Of a stretch of 64,000 bases of DNA, positions 61,156 to 64,000 are shown piece by piece (the stretch's first letter is position 1; each line of letters begins with the position of its first letter). A model generated the notes under the pieces. That model saw only the letters and a list, made by a program, of their open reading frames with translations. It searched no databases and was not told where the DNA came from. The translations under genes and the position numbers were made by a program. Source of the stretch: Chloroflexota bacterium (GTDB lineage Bacteria; Chloroflexota; Anaerolineae; Aggregatilineales; Phototrophicaceae). The stretch spans positions 1 to 64,000 of the forward strand of contig JAPOWG010000003.1 of the NCBI GenBank assembly GCA_026707745.1, read 5' to 3'.

Positions 61156-62391
61156 ATGAAAGCGAAGCTGCTTGCGGCCATAGTATCGATTCTTGCTTTA
61201 TGCAGTGTGGCATCGGCGCAGTCTTATTCGATTCGCGTGGAATTCAACACAAATTTGCGCGCTGGACACAGCCTCGAGAGTCAGGTCGTTGAATCAGCGC
61301 CAGCCGGCTCCATCTTGCAAGTAATCGACAGTTTCAATCGCTGGTTGAAGATTAGCCGGAACGGTCGCGAAGTCTGGATGGCGAGTTGGGTAAGCCACAG
61401 CAGAATCGCGGAGGGCGGCCAGACAGCACCCCAGCCCGCGAGCAATATCGACAACTGCTGTTTCGTTGACCGGCAGTGCAACAGCGATCAAGAATGGACC
61501 GACGGGTATTGGGCATTCCAGAACGGTCAGTGCGCTGCCCCTGTGCAATCTCAGCAGCAAACGCCCACACAGCCCGTCAGCGGTGCGCCCGCGCAAGTTG
61601 ACAATTGCTGTTTCGTTGATCGTCAATGTAATACCGATGCGGAATGGACTGATGGCTATTGGGCTTACCAGAATAATCAGTGCCCGGTTACGGCGGGCTC
61701 ACAGCCAGTGGCAGCCACAAGCTCGCAAGCGCCGAGCGCTGCCGCAATAATGCTTTCGACGTCATACATGACTGAGGGGGTCAGGCGCTTCCTTGCCGAT
61801 CCCTCCACAGATCCATTCAACAATTGCTGCTACATTCATCATCCGCGCTGCCAAAGCGAAGAGGATTGGAACAACGGCTATAGGGCATTCCAGAACAATC
61901 AGTGTATAGGGCCGGCGCCTCTCGGGACGCGTCCCGCAATTGTGGGCGACGACTCGCCATTTGGAACCGCCAATTTTACAAGGCTTGTGAACGCCGCTCT
62001 GGATTTGATAGGGATTCATGCGCCGGAGTGGCTGAAGTATATCTACATCAGTGGAGCGCGAGAAATTCAGTTGCAGCCGCCCGACAGTGGAGGGGGCTTT
62101 GGCAATACCATTTGGGCCATACGCGGCGGCTTTAGCAGCGATTTTTACAACGATCCTAACTGGGCGCCCGACCACCATTTTGTTGCGGGTTATGCCGGCT
62201 TTATCGCTCATGAAGCCTGTCATGCCATCCAGCAACGTACTTACAGCCAATCTGAGGGCTGGACCAACGAAGCGGCTTGCGTCGAAGCGCAGTTGGCTGT
62301 CATTCAAGCCATCAATCCCAACTCCCGGGATGTATGGTGGCTGCGGGATTTGATCGCTAATATCCAAAACCCTGACCGCTGGTGGTGGTAG
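61156..62391 (+). CDS. Secreted SH3 - NCC-repeat - HEACH protein, type A (copy 2)
   Basis: 411 aa, nearly colinear with the first gene of the cluster: SH3-like domain starting SYSIRVEFNTNLRA, three NCC units (the third of the modified FNNCCYIHHPRC form) and HEACH at 352-356 followed by NEAACVEAQ and the WWW end. Long DNA stretches match copy 1 almost exactly (for example 61765-61900 against 58977-59112), which suggests recent duplication or gene conversion. The spacer upstream (61026-61155) differs from the other spacers apart from the last 19 bases and the ribosome site. Confidence 0.72.
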   Translation: MKAKLLAAIVSILALCSVASAQSYSIRVEFNTNLRAGHSLESQVVESAPAGSILQVIDSFNRWLKISRNGREVWMASWVSHSRIAEGGQTAPQPASNIDNCCFVDRQCNSDQEWTDGYWAFQNGQCAAPVQSQQQTPTQPVSGAPAQVDNCCFVDRQCNTDAEWTDGYWAYQNNQCPVTAGSQPVAATSSQAPSAAAIMLSTSYMTEGVRRFLADPSTDPFNNCCYIHHPRCQSEEDWNNGYRAFQNNQCIGPAPLGTRPAIVGDDSPFGTANFTRLVNAALDLIGIHAPEWLKYIYISGAREIQLQPPDSGGGFGNTIWAIRGGFSSDFYNDPNWAPDHHFVAGYAGFIAHEACHAIQQRTYSQSEGWTNEAACVEAQLAVIQAINPNSRDVWWLRDLIANIQNPDRWWW

Positions 62392-62474
62392 AGACGCGAT
62401 ATCTCATGCGCAGATTGTTGGATTAATGTCAACAATCACGCGAGACGAAGGCAAATCAGAAAAGGAATTTCCCA
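62392..62474 (+). repeat. 83-base intergenic spacer upstream of type B genes (copy 2)
   Basis: Second copy of the spacer at 59593-59675, with the same hairpin at 62413-62437 and the same ribosome site. Differs at about five positions, most near its 5' end. Confidence 0.75.
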
Positions 62475-63956
62475 ATGAAAGCGAAGTTGCTGGTGACGAT
62501 AGTAGCCGTGTTTTGTCTATACAGTATGGTATCGGCGCAGGGCTATGATATTCGCACCACTAGCAGAAACAATTTGCGGGCCGCGCCCAGCCTTGACGGA
62601 ACATTTCTTGAAACTGTGCCATCGGGTACAGTCCTGCATGTCGTTGGCAGGCTGAACCGTTGGCTGAGGATTAGCCGGAACGGGCGCGAAGTCTGGATGG
62701 CGGATTGGGTCGGTTACAGCCGCGTCGAAAGCAGCGCAGGTGCGGCGCCCCAGCCGGCGATCAATGTACCGGCGCAGGTGGATAACTGCTGTTTCGTCGA
62801 CAGGCAATGCCAGAGCGCGCAGGACTGGGAAAATGGCTACTGGGCCTTCCAGAACAACCAATGCGCGACGCCGGGGCAGTCTCAGCCACAGAGACCAACA
62901 CAGCCGGTCAGCATTGTAACCACGAATGTTGACAATTGCTGTTTTGTGGATCGGCAATGCCATACGCCTGTGGACTGGGAGAATGGCTATTATGCTTTTC
63001 GGGATGGTCAATGCCCGGCTCCAGCACAGTCTCAGCCCCAGACACCAACGCAGCCGGTCAGAAATGTACCGGCTAATGTTGACAATTGCTGTTTCGTCGA
63101 TCGGCAATGCCATACGCCTGCGGACTGGGAGAATGGCTATTACGCCTTCCGGGACAACCAGTGCGCGGCCCAGGCTCAGGCCCAGACATACTCACAGCCG
63201 GCGGGCAATGCCTCCGGGCCAATTGACAACTGCTGTAGGGTCAACCGGCAGTGCCACAACGCGGATGATTGGGACCAAGGCTTTTACGCCTATCTGGCGG
63301 GCGAGTGCCCGGTGTCGGGCGGCGCGAGAAGAGTGGCCTGGACCTCATACATGCCCGCCGGGGTGACGCAATTCTTAACAGATCTCTCCAGAGATCCGTT
63401 CAACAATTGCTGTTACATGCACCATGGCACCTGCCACAGCAGCGACGACTGGTCGCGCGGCCATAGGGATTACCGCAGAGGCGAGTGCATTCGTCCAGCG
63501 CCTCTTGGGACGCGCCCCGCGATCGTTGGCAACGACAAGTTCAGATACCTCGTGGAAAACGCCTTGGCGTTGATAGCGACTCATGCGCCCGAGTGGCTGC
63601 ACTTCATCGATAACAGCGGAACGCTTATGTTTGAAGCGCGGGTCGATCAAGCAGGGGGCTTTTATAACCAACAATGGTCCATCGTACATGGCTGGACCAA
63701 GTTTGAGAACGATGATCCGCACTGGTTGCCGGACTACGATTATTTGGTGGGTTATGCTGGCGGCATCACGCATGAAGCCTGTCATGCCATCATGCAACGA
63801 ACTTACAGCCAAACAGCGGGCTGGAGAAACGAGGCGCCTTGCGTCGAAGCGCAGTTGGCTGTCATCGAGGCTATCAATCCCAACTCCCCGGATGTCCCCT
63901 GGCTGCGGGACCTGGTGGCCAATATCCGCAACCCGGAAGTCTGGTGGTGGGACTAA
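62475..63956 (+). CDS. Secreted SH3 - NCC-repeat - HEACH protein, type B (copy 2)
   Basis: 493 aa, the longest of the four because it has five NCC units (VDNCCFVDRQC three times, then IDNCCRVNRQC and FNNCCYMHHGTC). Units two and three are almost identical in sequence, a sign of recent internal duplication. Signal peptide and SH3-like domain match the second gene. HEACH at 433-437 with NEAPCVEAQ, and the C-terminus is complete (NPEVWWWD). The first Cys pair of each unit plus the final Cys suggests disulfide-stabilised modules outside the cell. Ligand or peptide substrate unknown. Confidence 0.72.
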   Translation: MKAKLLVTIVAVFCLYSMVSAQGYDIRTTSRNNLRAAPSLDGTFLETVPSGTVLHVVGRLNRWLRISRNGREVWMADWVGYSRVESSAGAAPQPAINVPAQVDNCCFVDRQCQSAQDWENGYWAFQNNQCATPGQSQPQRPTQPVSIVTTNVDNCCFVDRQCHTPVDWENGYYAFRDGQCPAPAQSQPQTPTQPVRNVPANVDNCCFVDRQCHTPADWENGYYAFRDNQCAAQAQAQTYSQPAGNASGPIDNCCRVNRQCHNADDWDQGFYAYLAGECPVSGGARRVAWTSYMPAGVTQFLTDLSRDPFNNCCYMHHGTCHSSDDWSRGHRDYRRGECIRPAPLGTRPAIVGNDKFRYLVENALALIATHAPEWLHFIDNSGTLMFEARVDQAGGFYNQQWSIVHGWTKFENDDPHWLPDYDYLVGYAGGITHEACHAIMQRTYSQTAGWRNEAPCVEAQLAVIEAINPNSPDVPWLRDLVANIRNPEVWWWD

Positions 63957-64000
63957 TAGCGATGTGGCTGAACTTGTCGGCGATGCGACAGTTCAGGCGA

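Noticed and set aside
58363-63956. Regular DNA repeats in the terminal cluster as a possible CRISPR array
   Set aside because: The repeats are in-frame protein modules of about 150 bases with coding variation, not short identical repeats with unique spacers.
1-64000. tRNA, rRNA and riboswitch genes
   Set aside because: No cloverleaf with the GGTTCGANTCC-type arm, conserved rRNA segment or cobalamin-box-like element was recognised by eye, including upstream of the B12-dependent dehydratase; this is not a substitute for a covariance-model search.

Overview
The window is a gene-dense stretch of a bacterial chromosome, rich in catabolic and transport genes. No rRNA, tRNA, phage or insertion-sequence gene was recognised. 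The lineage can only be inferred. Secreted solute-binding proteins end their signal peptides in (S/G)AQD, and several carbohydrate ABC importers lack their own ATPase. There are many phytanoyl-CoA-dioxygenase-like (PhyH) proteins, enolase-superfamily dehydratases and bacterial-SH3 secreted proteins. This mix resembles heterotrophic Chloroflexota (Anaerolineae-like), possibly marine or host-associated, but no phylogenetic marker gene is present to test it.

Layout. (1) 0.1-6.6 kb, minus strand: two paralogous sterol-desaturase-type hydroxylases flank a sugar ABC importer (binding protein, two permeases), the remnant of a DeoR regulator and a pair of unknown small genes. (2) 6.7-17.2 kb: an orphan NMT1-like binding protein, beta-propeller lipid- or membrane-anchored/secreted proteins (one single, one tandem pair), a ribokinase, a DeoR regulator divergent from a cupin, an enolase-superfamily enzyme and two PhyH oxygenases. 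(3) 17.3-24.9 kb: an aldo/keto reductase and a fructan/sucrose locus made of GH32 - binding protein - permeases - GH32, with a LacI-type palindrome over its promoter. (4) 25.3-33.7 kb, minus strand: four PhyH genes, three tandem fatty-acid desaturases, and a permease gene fused to a piece of a binding-protein gene, which looks like a deletion scar. (5) 33.8-41.6 kb, plus strand: an operon in the order of ugpBAECQ (binding protein, permease, permease, ATPase, glycerophosphodiesterase) followed by a MetE-like protein. The second permease carries an inserted PDZ domain and the phosphodiesterase carries an unknown N-terminal domain. A further PhyH gene follows.

(6) 42.7-50.3 kb, plus strand: a B12-dependent diol/glycerol dehydratase (large and medium subunits fused, small subunit separate), then a sugar-acid module with glucarate dehydratase, two other enolase-superfamily enzymes and a DapA-family protein. 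A Gfo/Idh/MocA dehydrogenase converges on it. (7) 51.5-58.3 kb: a dipeptide-type ABC importer (SBP, B, C, D, F) translationally linked to a DUF917 protein. (8) 58.3-64 kb: four tandem paralogous secreted proteins in an A-B-A-B arrangement. Each has a signal peptide, an SH3-like domain, 3-5 Cys-rich 'NCC' repeats and a C-terminal domain with a HEACH (HExxH) motif. This is the least explained system in the window.

Together the genes suggest an organism that imports varied carbohydrates, polyol phosphates, sugar acids and peptides, and oxidises lipids or small molecules with non-haem iron enzymes. Only one carbohydrate-type ATPase (37939-39018) is encoded for three or four permease sets, so it, or one elsewhere in the genome, may be shared.
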